From DATAXI01 sp036266845 (GTDB lineage: Bacteria; Verrucomicrobiota; Verrucomicrobiia; Chthoniobacterales; Chthoniobacteraceae): DNA of 14,168 nt. This document shows, one piece after another, positions 1 through 6,585 of the stretch. The stretch lies in assembly GCA_036266845.1 (NCBI GenBank), contig DATAXI010000141.1, positions 1-14,168 of the forward strand, in the 5' to 3' direction. Below the pieces are notes generated by a model. That model ran no database searches and had not been told where the DNA came from. It worked only from the letters and a program-made list of their open reading frames with translations. The position numbers were made by a program, and so were the translations under genes. Every line of letters begins with the position of its first letter. Position 1 is the first letter of the stretch.

Positions 1-35
1 CAGACGGAATGATCTGAATGGCTGATTGGGCTAAG

Positions 36-131
36 CTACGGGCGCCACCGAAAGAAAGGACCCGTAGTCATGAACAAGAACGCCGCCGCCATCACACCCC
101 CGGAGGAGAAGGTGTCGATATAGACGCTCAA
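36..131 (-). pseudogene. Possible remnant of a VapC/PIN-type toxin start
   Basis: On the minus strand a TTG codon (131-129) overlaps the stop codon of the antitoxin-like gene as TTGA, the usual coupling of toxin to antitoxin genes. Its reading frame begins M-S-V-Y-I-D-T, which resembles the N-terminus of PIN-domain (VapC) ribonucleases, where the first acidic active-site residue sits in a hydrophobic strand followed by D-T. After that the frame becomes a low-complexity stretch (F-S-S-G-G-V-M-A-A-A) and stops at 38-36, so only about 8 codons look toxin-like. I infer that a toxin gene was truncated by rearrangement near position 110. Seven residues is little evidence and chance resemblance is possible; the overlap and the upstream antitoxin-like gene are what make it credible. 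Confidence 0.35.
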
Positions 132-382
132 CTCGCGTCCCTGCCGTAATCAATCACGTCCTGAATATCTCCCTTAACCGGGCCGTTCGGAAATATTTTC
201 CGAAGCCTTTCCAGCAAATCGATTTCGGGGATTGCCCTTTTCTCTTTGCCGTCCACCGGGTTTTTTGATGAAGAAGCTTCCGCAGGTTCCGTCCTTAATC
301 GCAGCGCAAGCAGGCGGAACAACTCTTCCTGTTCGGCACGCGAAAGCGAGGTCACAGCTTCCTGGACTTCTGATAAACTCAT
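128..382 (-). CDS. Small antitoxin-like protein of a type II TA pair
   Basis: This encodes 84 residues from the ATG at 382-380, preceded by an AGGG-type ribosome site; a start 17 codons further upstream would add only a basic tail and is less likely. The protein is charged and helical: an N-terminal part (M-S-L-S-E-V-Q-E-A-V, L-S-R-A-E-Q-E-E-L) resembles the helical start of many small antitoxins with a 'LS..E..EL' pattern, then a polar Ser/Lys linker around residues 38-50, then a short C-terminal segment ending IQDVIDYGRDAS. It has no signal peptide or membrane segment. The stop overlaps a possible toxin start, so this would be the antitoxin of a VapBC-like pair whose toxin is now lost. I do not recognise a specific family, and the antitoxin call is inference from size, composition and context. 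It is transcribed divergently from the DUF971 operon. Confidence 0.5.
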   Translation of the reverse strand: MSLSEVQEAVTSLSRAEQEELFRLLALRLRTEPAEASSSKNPVDGKEKRAIPEIDLLERLRKIFPNGPVKGDIQDVIDYGRDAS

Positions 383-441
383 CTTTTTAACCCTACTACG
401 GCGACACTCCAAGCGCAACGCAGTTCCCGCCACAGCCCGCC

Positions 442-470
442 TTGACGCATGCTGGCCCGGGGCGGATACT
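442..470 (+). promoter_or_regulatory. Sigma70-type promoter of the DUF971-exosortase operon
   Basis: A -35 box TTGACG (442-447) is separated by exactly 17 bases from a -10 box GATACT (465-470). The expected transcription start is about 477, only two bases before the ATG at 479, and no Shine-Dalgarno sequence is visible, so the first gene may be translated from a leaderless message. This is a prediction from sequence only. Confidence 0.5.
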
Positions 471-478
471 CAAATCCC

Positions 479-799
479 ATGCGCTTGAGCCCGACGAACC
501 TTCAGACCATTGGCGATGAACTGGCGATTGCCTGGAGTGACGGGCAGGAGTCTTACCTCAAGCTGGAGACGCTGCGGCGGCATTGTCCATGCGCGGGATG
601 CGGCGGAGAGCCGGATATCCTTGGCCATGTGGTGAAACCGGAGGTGACGCACACGCCCGCCAGTTTCCGCCTGCGCAGCCATCACCTGGTAGGGGGGTAC
701 GCGTGGCAGCCCACATGGGAGGATGGACACACGACCGGCATTTACAGTTTCGATTATCTGCGGCGCCTGGCGGCCGCGCCCGCGGAGCATCTCGGATGA
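479..799 (+). CDS. DUF971 family protein (gamma-butyrobetaine hydroxylase-like N-terminal domain)
   Basis: This is a 106-residue single-domain protein. It shows the DUF971 signature throughout: LAIAWSDG near residues 15-22, the LRRHCPCAGC cluster with Cys36, Cys38 and Cys41, and the C-terminal block YAWQPTWEDGHTTGIYSF with His84. The family is known as the stand-alone version of the N-terminal domain of gamma-butyrobetaine hydroxylase, and the Cys/His set is thought to bind a metal (zinc); its cellular role in bacteria is not settled. I chose the ATG at 479 rather than one ten codons upstream because family members begin just before this point and the promoter -10 box lies at 465-470. The stop codon overlaps the next start (ATGA at 796-799), so the two genes are translationally coupled. 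Confidence 0.85.
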   Translation: MRLSPTNLQTIGDELAIAWSDGQESYLKLETLRRHCPCAGCGGEPDILGHVVKPEVTHTPASFRLRSHHLVGGYAWQPTWEDGHTTGIYSFDYLRRLAAAPAEHLG

Positions 800-1260
800 A
801 CGCGCGCGCCAAGATCACGCTGCTGACGTTCTTCTTCGCCCTGTGCGGGACGGCGGCGATCGTGACGGCGTGGTTTCAGGCGCGGGCGGATGCGAATGTA
901 AAGCCCACGGTTCTGTATGCGGTGGTGCAGCATCAATTGGGCGAATTGCGGGGCGGCAATTTCTCGAGCGCCTATCAGGATGCCTCGTATGAAATCCAGC
1001 GCCGTTTCAGCGTGGACCAGTTTGCCGCGATGGTGCAGGAGCAATACCCGGGCATGCTCCACGTTTCCCGCGCGCAGTACGGCCCGGTGGAAACGCGCGG
1101 GAGCCACGCGACGATCGAGGTCTATCTCATCGGCCTGGATGGCGAGGTAATGCCGTGTGTCTATATGATGGTGCATGAAGGGGATGGATGGAGGATCGAT
1201 GGGGCGAGGCTGTTGCAGCCATGGCCGGCGGATATGCATGTGGAAGGGGAAGAACTGTGA
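796..1260 (+). CDS. DUF4864-like membrane-anchored protein
   Basis: This encodes 154 residues and starts at the ATG that overlaps the previous stop. Residues 7-25 (LLTFFFALCGTAAIVTAW) form one hydrophobic segment, either an uncleaved N-terminal anchor or a signal peptide, so the rest should lie outside the cytoplasmic membrane. The body has the pattern of DUF4864: a V..QL..L..G.F..AY..AS..IQ..F....F..MV...YP stretch, then a short sheet region and a closing G-WRIDGARLL segment. This fold resembles the NTF2-like/SnoaL cone folds, but no enzyme residues are evident to me. It sits between DUF971 and the exosortase, three bases before the exosortase start. Its function is unknown; the linkage suggests an envelope role. 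Confidence 0.65.
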   Translation: MNARAKITLLTFFFALCGTAAIVTAWFQARADANVKPTVLYAVVQHQLGELRGGNFSSAYQDASYEIQRRFSVDQFAAMVQEQYPGMLHVSRAQYGPVETRGSHATIEVYLIGLDGEVMPCVYMMVHEGDGWRIDGARLLQPWPADMHVEGEEL

Positions 1261-1263
1261 AAC

Positions 1264-2835
1264 ATGGATGATGAAAGGGGTGGCTCCGCCGCCGCGGAGC
1301 GTCCTTCGCGCACGAGCCGCTCTTCGGATGATTCAGCCTTCCTCGTTCATCATTCTCTTCCCTGGATCGCCCTCTCTCTCCCCTCTCTGGCACTGCTCTG
1401 GCGGCTGCATGGCCTGTGGAATCCCGATGGCGCTTACGCTTACGCCTGGGTCGTGCCGTTCCTGGCCGCGTACCTTTTTTACCGGCGATGGGAGGATCGG
1501 CCGGAAATGGGTTTGCCGCTGCGGTGGGCGGGAATGGCGGCGATAAGCCTGGCGGTCCTTGCGGCGCCCGCCTGCTGGCTGCGCGAGGCCGCGCCGGAGC
1601 GGGGCCTTTGCGAGTGGACTTACGCATGCGCGACGGTGGGAACGGCGCTGGCCCTGATGGCGGCGGCGGGCGGTTTCGCGTGGATGCGGTGGTTCGCGTT
1701 TCCGGTCTGCTTTCTCCTGACGGCGACACCCTGGCCGCACGGGCTGGAGATGGTGATCACCAATCCGCTGATGCGCCTCACCGCGGCGGCAACGGTGGAG
1801 ATTCTCTGTCTCGCGGGGGTGCCGGCGGCGCAATCCGGCAACCTGGTTCACATCCAGAATGGCGTTATCGATATTGACGAGGCGTGCAGCGGCATCCGCT
1901 CTCTCCAGGCGATGGTGATGGTGGCGCTCTTCCTGGGAGAAATGTACCGGCTGCGTCCGGCGCGCCGCGTGTCGCTGCTGGCGCTGGGCATTGGCGTCAC
2001 GCTTGCCGCGAACGTGGCGCGCACGGTTACGCTTTCGGCGATTGGCAATGCGCACGGGATGGCGGCGGCGGACCGGTGGCATGATACGGCGGGCATCGCC
2101 GTGCTGGCGTTATCCCTGGCGGTAACGCTGCTGGCGGCTTTTCTGATGCGGGATGACAGGGCCGCGGGGCCTGCGCCCGGTGGCGCATTCACCGCGCCAG
2201 GCGGTTTGTGCGTCGCGGTGATCACACTGACCATCGCTTCCCAGGCCGGCGTGGAAACGTGGTATCGCTCGCACGAAACCGCGTGGCGGGGATGGGACTG
2301 GACTGTGCAATGGCCGGCGGCCCGCGATGCCTTTCATCCGATTGATCTCCCCGCCCGTTCGCTGCGCCTGCTCATGTGCGACGAAGCGCGCGCCGCGACC
2401 TGGAAAACGCCGGGCGGCGGCCAATGGTCGCTCTATGGGATGCGATGGAATCCCGGCAACCCCCAGGCCGAAGCCGCCAAGGTGCATCGGCCCGATGTCT
2501 GCCTGAACGCGGAGGGAGCCGTCCTCCGCGACGATAGGGGAATCGAAACCGTGGCGGCGGGGGGAATGGAAATCCCGTTTCGCGGTTACACCTTCCGGCT
2601 CGGGCAGCAGACTCTGTACGTTTTCTTTTGCCTTTCGGAAGAAGCGCCCGGCGACCGCGAGCCGGTCTGGAATCCGCGATTCGAATCGGTGGCCATGCTG
2701 CGCCGCGCTTTGGAAGGGCGCCGAAAATTCGGGCTGCAAAGCCTGGAAGTGGCGCTCGCCGGTTACGCCTCCGAGGCAGATGCGCAATCGGCATTTAAAA
2801 ATCAGATCGGCCAGTTGATTCAGCACGCACACTGA
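1264..2835 (+). CDS. Exosortase fused to an EpsI-like C-terminal domain
   Basis: This 523-residue protein is a membrane-embedded cysteine transpeptidase-type enzyme of the exosortase/archaeosortase family, which processes PEP-CTERM-type sorting signals on exported proteins. After a polar 30-residue tail, residues 32-295 are a run of hydrophobic segments. The family triad is visible: Cys208 in EACSGIRSL, Arg253 in NVART, and His273 in RWHDTAG. Residues from about 310 to the end form a soluble tail with one more hydrophobic segment (about 310-326) and an HRPDVCL motif, typical of EpsI/DUF3485 proteins that usually accompany exosortases, either fused or as the next gene. The ATG at 1264 follows a GGAAGGGGAAG purine stretch. 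No PEP-CTERM substrate lies in this window. It is the last gene of the operon and converges on the MFS gene, with a 28-base gap lacking a clear terminator. Confidence 0.85.
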   Translation: MDDERGGSAAAERPSRTSRSSDDSAFLVHHSLPWIALSLPSLALLWRLHGLWNPDGAYAYAWVVPFLAAYLFYRRWEDRPEMGLPLRWAGMAAISLAVLAAPACWLREAAPERGLCEWTYACATVGTALALMAAAGGFAWMRWFAFPVCFLLTATPWPHGLEMVITNPLMRLTAAATVEILCLAGVPAAQSGNLVHIQNGVIDIDEACSGIRSLQAMVMVALFLGEMYRLRPARRVSLLALGIGVTLAANVARTVTLSAIGNAHGMAAADRWHDTAGIAVLALSLAVTLLAAFLMRDDRAAGPAPGGAFTAPGGLCVAVITLTIASQAGVETWYRSHETAWRGWDWTVQWPAARDAFHPIDLPARSLRLLMCDEARAATWKTPGGGQWSLYGMRWNPGNPQAEAAKVHRPDVCLNAEGAVLRDDRGIETVAAGGMEIPFRGYTFRLGQQTLYVFFCLSEEAPGDREPVWNPRFESVAMLRRALEGRRKFGLQSLEVALAGYASEADAQSAFKNQIGQLIQHAH

Positions 2836-2863
2836 AACGGTTCCAAAAACCTGCCGCCGGGCG

Positions 2864-4153
2864 CTATTCCCCGCCCTGCTCCAGACGCTCCGCCGCCTCG
2901 GTATCGCGCACCAGCGCTTTCGCGCCGCACAGCCAGATGATGCCGGCAACGAGCATCACCGTGGACACGGCAAAGAACGCCGTGTTCCAGTTACTGTGAT
3001 CGCGAATCCATCCGATCAAAGGCGGCGATAGCGCATCGCCAAAAAGATGGATGATCAGAATATCCATCGCAAACGCCGTGGCGCGCATGGCCGGCGGCGT
3101 GACATTGGCCAGCGCGGTATTGGACGGCCCGGTGTTCATAAACAGGAAGAAGATCGCCAGGAAAACAAAGCCCCATGCCAGCGGGAATGGCGCATAGAGC
3201 ATCCCGATGGTTGCGGGAAACCCAAGCAACATCCCCACGCCCGAAACCAGGAAGTAAGATCCCGCAAAGCGCCGCCGAAGCGCATCGCCCAGCCACCCGC
3301 CGAAAAGCGTGGAAAAGAAACCGGCCACCACCACGATGCCGCCAAAGATGAGGTCCGTCTGCTTGAGCGGCTGGCCGCGCGCCTCACTGATGTAGGTAGG
3401 CGCCCACACCGAGAGCCCGCCGATCGCAAACGTGAGCGCCGCCTGCGCGATGATATTTGTAATGAGGGACCGGATTTTCACCAGCCGCAGATAATCCTCC
3501 ATTCTCGGCCTGGGCGGCCGGGGCGCGCCGCCCGGCACGCCTGGGGAACGCCCGAGGCGCGGCTCTCGCATGAAGAAACAGAACAGCGCCAGCAGCAGGC
3601 CCGGCGGCGCGACCAGGTAAAACGCCCAGCGCCATCCCAGCAGATCGTTGATCCAGCCGCCCAGCGCGTAGCCCAGGGCGCTGCCCACCGGGATGGCCAT
3701 GTAAAACCACGCGAGCACCTGGCCGCGCCGCTCGATGGGATATAGATCGCTGATGATGGTGGGCGCCGCGGGTCCATACCCCGCCTCGCCGACTCCCAAA
3801 AAGACGCGCGTGGCCAGCAGCGCGCCAAACCCCGCCGCCAGGCCCGTCGCGCCGCTGGCCAGGCTCCAGAGCCCCACGCTCAAGCCGATCATCAGCCAGC
3901 GCGAGTAGCGGTCCGCCATCCAGCCAAAGACCGGCGCGGTAACCATATAGCTGAATATGAAAACCGTCGTCAGCAGGCCGGCCTTGCCATTGGCGTTGGG
4001 ATCGCCGTGAAGGAACTGGCTTTTGATGACCGGGATGATCGACGCCAGGATGTACCGGTCCAGGTAGCAGAAGAGATTGATCGCCAGCAACAGCACGAGC
4101 GCCGGCCGGGCGCCGGGCCGCGGTCCGTTGCGCGCGTGTGTTTCAGTCTGCAT
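2864..4153 (-). CDS. Spinster-like MFS transporter
   Basis: This encodes 429 residues from the ATG at 4153-4151, preceded by AAGGA at a good distance; a start six codons upstream lacks this spacing. It is a 12-helix major facilitator protein of the inner membrane. Family motifs are clear: LDRY in helix 1 (residues 31-34), the loop 2-3 motif GWMADRYSR (77-85), and the helix 4-5 block R116-VFLGVGEAGYG then PTIISDLYP, followed by FYMAIPVGSALGY (150-162). This set matches the Spinster (Spns) branch, whose animal members carry sphingosine-1-phosphate or lysophospholipids; bacterial members are mostly uncharacterised. It is divergent from an Aas-type acyltransferase with a near-identical promoter, which makes a lipid substrate plausible. 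The substrate is inference; other Spns-like bacterial proteins may move organic acids or drugs. Confidence 0.82.
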   Translation of the reverse strand: MQTETHARNGPRPGARPALVLLLAINLFCYLDRYILASIIPVIKSQFLHGDPNANGKAGLLTTVFIFSYMVTAPVFGWMADRYSRWLMIGLSVGLWSLASGATGLAAGFGALLATRVFLGVGEAGYGPAAPTIISDLYPIERRGQVLAWFYMAIPVGSALGYALGGWINDLLGWRWAFYLVAPPGLLLALFCFFMREPRLGRSPGVPGGAPRPPRPRMEDYLRLVKIRSLITNIIAQAALTFAIGGLSVWAPTYISEARGQPLKQTDLIFGGIVVVAGFFSTLFGGWLGDALRRRFAGSYFLVSGVGMLLGFPATIGMLYAPFPLAWGFVFLAIFFLFMNTGPSNTALANVTPPAMRATAFAMDILIIHLFGDALSPPLIGWIRDHSNWNTAFFAVSTVMLVAGIIWLCGAKALVRDTEAAERLEQGGE

Positions 4154-4171
4154 GTTGTCCTTGGGCACCAC

Positions 4172-4200
4172 TGATTAGATGGAGACGGACTTTGCGGCAA
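4172..4200 (-). promoter_or_regulatory. Promoter for the MFS gene
   Basis: Read on the minus strand, TTGCCG (4200-4195) is followed after exactly 17 bases by TAATCA (4177-4172). Transcription would start near 4165, leaving a leader of about a dozen bases with the AAGGA ribosome site before the ATG at 4153. It is the mirror image of the promoter of the aas-like gene, sharing the -10 box, the spacer length and most of the spacer sequence. Confidence 0.5.
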
Positions 4201-4297
4201 GTCCCTGGACAGCATTCCAAGGCGCGACCGGCGCGGATGGCCCCGTTGCAGCCCAAATGGGGGCCTGCGCCTTCGCGCCAGCCGCGCCCCCTTTTGG

Positions 4298-4326
4298 TTG
4301 CAACAAAGGCCGCCTCCATCTAATCA
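4298..4326 (+). promoter_or_regulatory. Promoter for the aas-like gene
   Basis: TTGCAA (4298-4303) is followed after exactly 17 bases by TAATCA (4321-4326). Transcription would start near 4333, about 19 bases before the ATG at 4352. The -10 box and most of the spacer are identical to the divergent MFS promoter, so the two genes are probably expressed together. Confidence 0.5.
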
Positions 4327-4351
4327 GTGGTGCCCTTTGTCCGCGTTACCG

Positions 4352-6538
4352 ATGCCAGAGAAGAACAAAAGCCTTTTCCTGCGGCTGGCAGAGCTGCTGG
4401 CGCGCGCCATTTATCGCGTCCAGGCCTATGGCGCGGAGAAATTACCCGGCGAAGGCTTCCTCCTGGTGCCGAATCATATTACCTGGATCGACGCCATTGT
4501 GCTTCAGATCGCCTGTCCGCACCCGGTCCGCTTCATGGTGTACGAGGAGATTTACAAACTGCCGGCGCTCAATTGGGTTTTTCGCATTTTCAATGCGATC
4601 CCCATTTCCTCACGCCACGCGAAGGACGCCATCCGCGCGGCGGTGGAGCGGCTGAAGGAAGGGGAAATTGTCTGCATCTTCCCGGAGGGGGAATTGACCC
4701 GCTCGGGCACGCTGCTAAAGCTGCAACGCGGCTTCGAGCTGATCGCGAAACAGGCGAACGTGCCCGTGGTGCCCGTGTGGATGGACCAGCTCTGGGGCTC
4801 CGTGTTTTCGTTCCATGGGGGGAAATATTTCCGCAAAATACCGCGGCGCATCCCCTACCCTGTGACTGTCTCATTTGGCGAGCCCATTGCGCCGGCGGAG
4901 GCCACGGTGGCGCTGGTGCGCGAGCGAATGCTCATCCTGGGCGAGCAGGCCTACCAGCGGCGCGCCTTCCTGCGCGGCCACCTTGCGGAGGCTTGCATTC
5001 GCGGGCTCAAGCGGCGGCAATTTGACCCGGCGATATTCGATGGCATGGACGGCAGCGTGACCTCGCGCGGGACCGTGCTCGCCGCTTCGATCGCGCTCAG
5101 CCGTTACCTGCGGCGCCAATGCCCGGGCCGCCGCGTGGCCGTGGTGCTGCCGCCGGGGCGCGCCGCGGTGGTGGCCAATGCCGCGCTGATGCTGGCCGGC
5201 AAGGTGCCGGTCAATCTGAACTTCACCGCCGGACGCGGATCGGTCGAGGCCGCCATCCGCATCGCCGGCATTCAGGAAGTGATCACCGCAGGCCCCGTGA
5301 TGAAGCGGCTGCCGGATTTCCCGTGGCCGGAGAAGCTGCTGCGCATCGAGGAAATCCTGCCGGCGATGAAGAAAAAAATCATCCTCTGGCGCATCGTCGC
5401 TTTGCTGCCGTGGCGTCTGCTGGCGCTCCTGCTCGGCACCCCGTCCCGTGGAGATCACGAGGAGGCGGTGATCCTCTTTACCAGCGGCAGCGCGGGCGAG
5501 CCGAAGGGGGTTGTTCTCAGCCATCGCAATCTCCTCGGCAATGTCTCGCAATTCTCCAGCATGCTGGATCTGCATCGCGAGGATGCCGTGCTCGGTTGCC
5601 TCCCGTTTTTCCACTCGTTCGGCTGCACGGTCACCCTCTGGTATCCGCTCATCGAGGGCATCCGGCTGGTCACTTATCCCAATCCGCTCGATACGGCGAA
5701 GAATGTGGAGCTGATCGAGAAGCACAAGGTATCGCTGCTGATCTCGACGCCCACATTCCTGCGCGGTTACCTGCGCAAGGCGGAGCCGGCGCAACTGGCT
5801 TCCCTCAAGCTGCTTGTCACCGGCGCGGAGAAACTGCCCGCGGAACTCGCGAAGGCGTTCGAGGAAAAATTCAAGATTCCCGTACAGCAAGGCTACGGCC
5901 TTACCGAAACCTCGCCTGTGGTCAGCACCAACCTGCCCGACCCGGAGAAATACAGGCCCGCCGACAACGTCCAGTCCTCCAGCCGGTTCGGCTCGGTGGG
6001 CAAGCTTGCGCCAGGCATGGCCGGCCAGATTCGCGATCCCGATAGCGGCGAGCCGATGGATATGCACCAGACCGGCATGCTCTGGCTGCGGGGCCCGAAC
6101 ATCTTCGAGGGCTACCTTAATGATCCCGCGCGCACCGCCGCGGTCGTGAAGGATGGCTGGTTCAAAACCGGCGACCTGGGCCGTTTCGACGACGACGGTT
6201 TTCTCTTCATCGAGGGCCGGCTCTCCCGCTTCTCGAAGATCGGCGGCGAGATGATCCCGCACGAAACCGTGGAATCGAAGATTCGCGAGGTGTTGAAAAT
6301 CTCGCCCGATGATCATTGCATCGCCGTCACGGGCGTCCCCGATGAAGCCAAGGGCGAGGCGCTGGTCCTCCTCACCACGCAGGATATTGATTCCACCTCG
6401 CTGCGCACCTCCCTCAATGCCATCGGAATCCCGAATCTCTGGGTCCCCAAGCGCATCCAAAAAGTGGATGCCATTCCCAGCCTCGCCACCGGCAAGCTGG
6501 ACTTGAAAGGCATTCGCGAGCTGGCGCTGAATGGTTAA
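4352..6538 (+). CDS. aas: Aas-like bifunctional acyltransferase / acyl-ACP synthetase
   Basis: This 728-residue protein, close to the 719 residues of E. coli Aas, joins two enzymes. Residues 1-200 are a PlsC-type acyltransferase with NHITWID (N41, H42, D47: the NHx4D catalytic motif) and PEGELTRSG (111-119). Residues 215-728 are an adenylate-forming domain with P-loop TSGSAGEPKG (377-386), YGLTET (515-520), TGDLG with Asp608, the hinge EGRLSRFSKIGGE, and the C-terminal ATGK with catalytic Lys715. E. coli Aas reacylates 2-acyl-lysophosphatidylethanolamine at the inner face of the cytoplasmic membrane using acyl-ACP made by the second domain. I chose the ATG at 4352 because family homology starts just after it; no strong ribosome site is seen, and a TTG at 4337 is an in-frame alternative. 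It is divergent from the MFS gene and followed 47 bases later by lysA. Substrates could differ from those of E. coli. Confidence 0.85.
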   Translation: MPEKNKSLFLRLAELLARAIYRVQAYGAEKLPGEGFLLVPNHITWIDAIVLQIACPHPVRFMVYEEIYKLPALNWVFRIFNAIPISSRHAKDAIRAAVERLKEGEIVCIFPEGELTRSGTLLKLQRGFELIAKQANVPVVPVWMDQLWGSVFSFHGGKYFRKIPRRIPYPVTVSFGEPIAPAEATVALVRERMLILGEQAYQRRAFLRGHLAEACIRGLKRRQFDPAIFDGMDGSVTSRGTVLAASIALSRYLRRQCPGRRVAVVLPPGRAAVVANAALMLAGKVPVNLNFTAGRGSVEAAIRIAGIQEVITAGPVMKRLPDFPWPEKLLRIEEILPAMKKKIILWRIVALLPWRLLALLLGTPSRGDHEEAVILFTSGSAGEPKGVVLSHRNLLGNVSQFSSMLDLHREDAVLGCLPFFHSFGCTVTLWYPLIEGIRLVTYPNPLDTAKNVELIEKHKVSLLISTPTFLRGYLRKAEPAQLASLKLLVTGAEKLPAELAKAFEEKFKIPVQQGYGLTETSPVVSTNLPDPEKYRPADNVQSSSRFGSVGKLAPGMAGQIRDPDSGEPMDMHQTGMLWLRGPNIFEGYLNDPARTAAVVKDGWFKTGDLGRFDDDGFLFIEGRLSRFSKIGGEMIPHETVESKIREVLKISPDDHCIAVTGVPDEAKGEALVLLTTQDIDSTSLRTSLNAIGIPNLWVPKRIQKVDAIPSLATGKLDLKGIRELALNG

Positions 6539-6585
6539 AATTTCTTCGCAAGCGGGCGATTAACACGCATTCTTTCGAGCCCCGC

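Larger units (their letters stand above)
4163..4335. repeat. 22-bp perfect inverted repeat enclosing the divergent promoter region
   Basis: The arms 4163-4184 and 4314-4335 are perfect reverse complements of 22 bases, with weaker matching for about 10 more bases inward (ACGGACTTTG against GCGGCCTTTG read from the other strand). Between them lies a further nested hairpin: GGCGCGA (4221-4227) with TCGCGCC (4273-4279), GCGC with GCGC, and GGCCCC (4239-4244) with GGGGCC (4260-4265). Two readings fit: a duplicated promoter/leader driving both neighbours, or a 173-bp foldback (MITE-like) element that now supplies promoters. A target duplication is not convincing (only TT on both sides). Confidence 0.8.

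Noticed and set aside
70..123. Plus-strand 17-codon ORF with a ribosome site
   Set aside because: It is too short to support as a gene; it is kept only as part of the junction observation at the window's start.
4871..6460. A 529-residue minus-strand ORF opposite the aas-like gene
   Set aside because: It is an antisense shadow of a well supported enzyme in high-GC DNA, with no motifs of its own.
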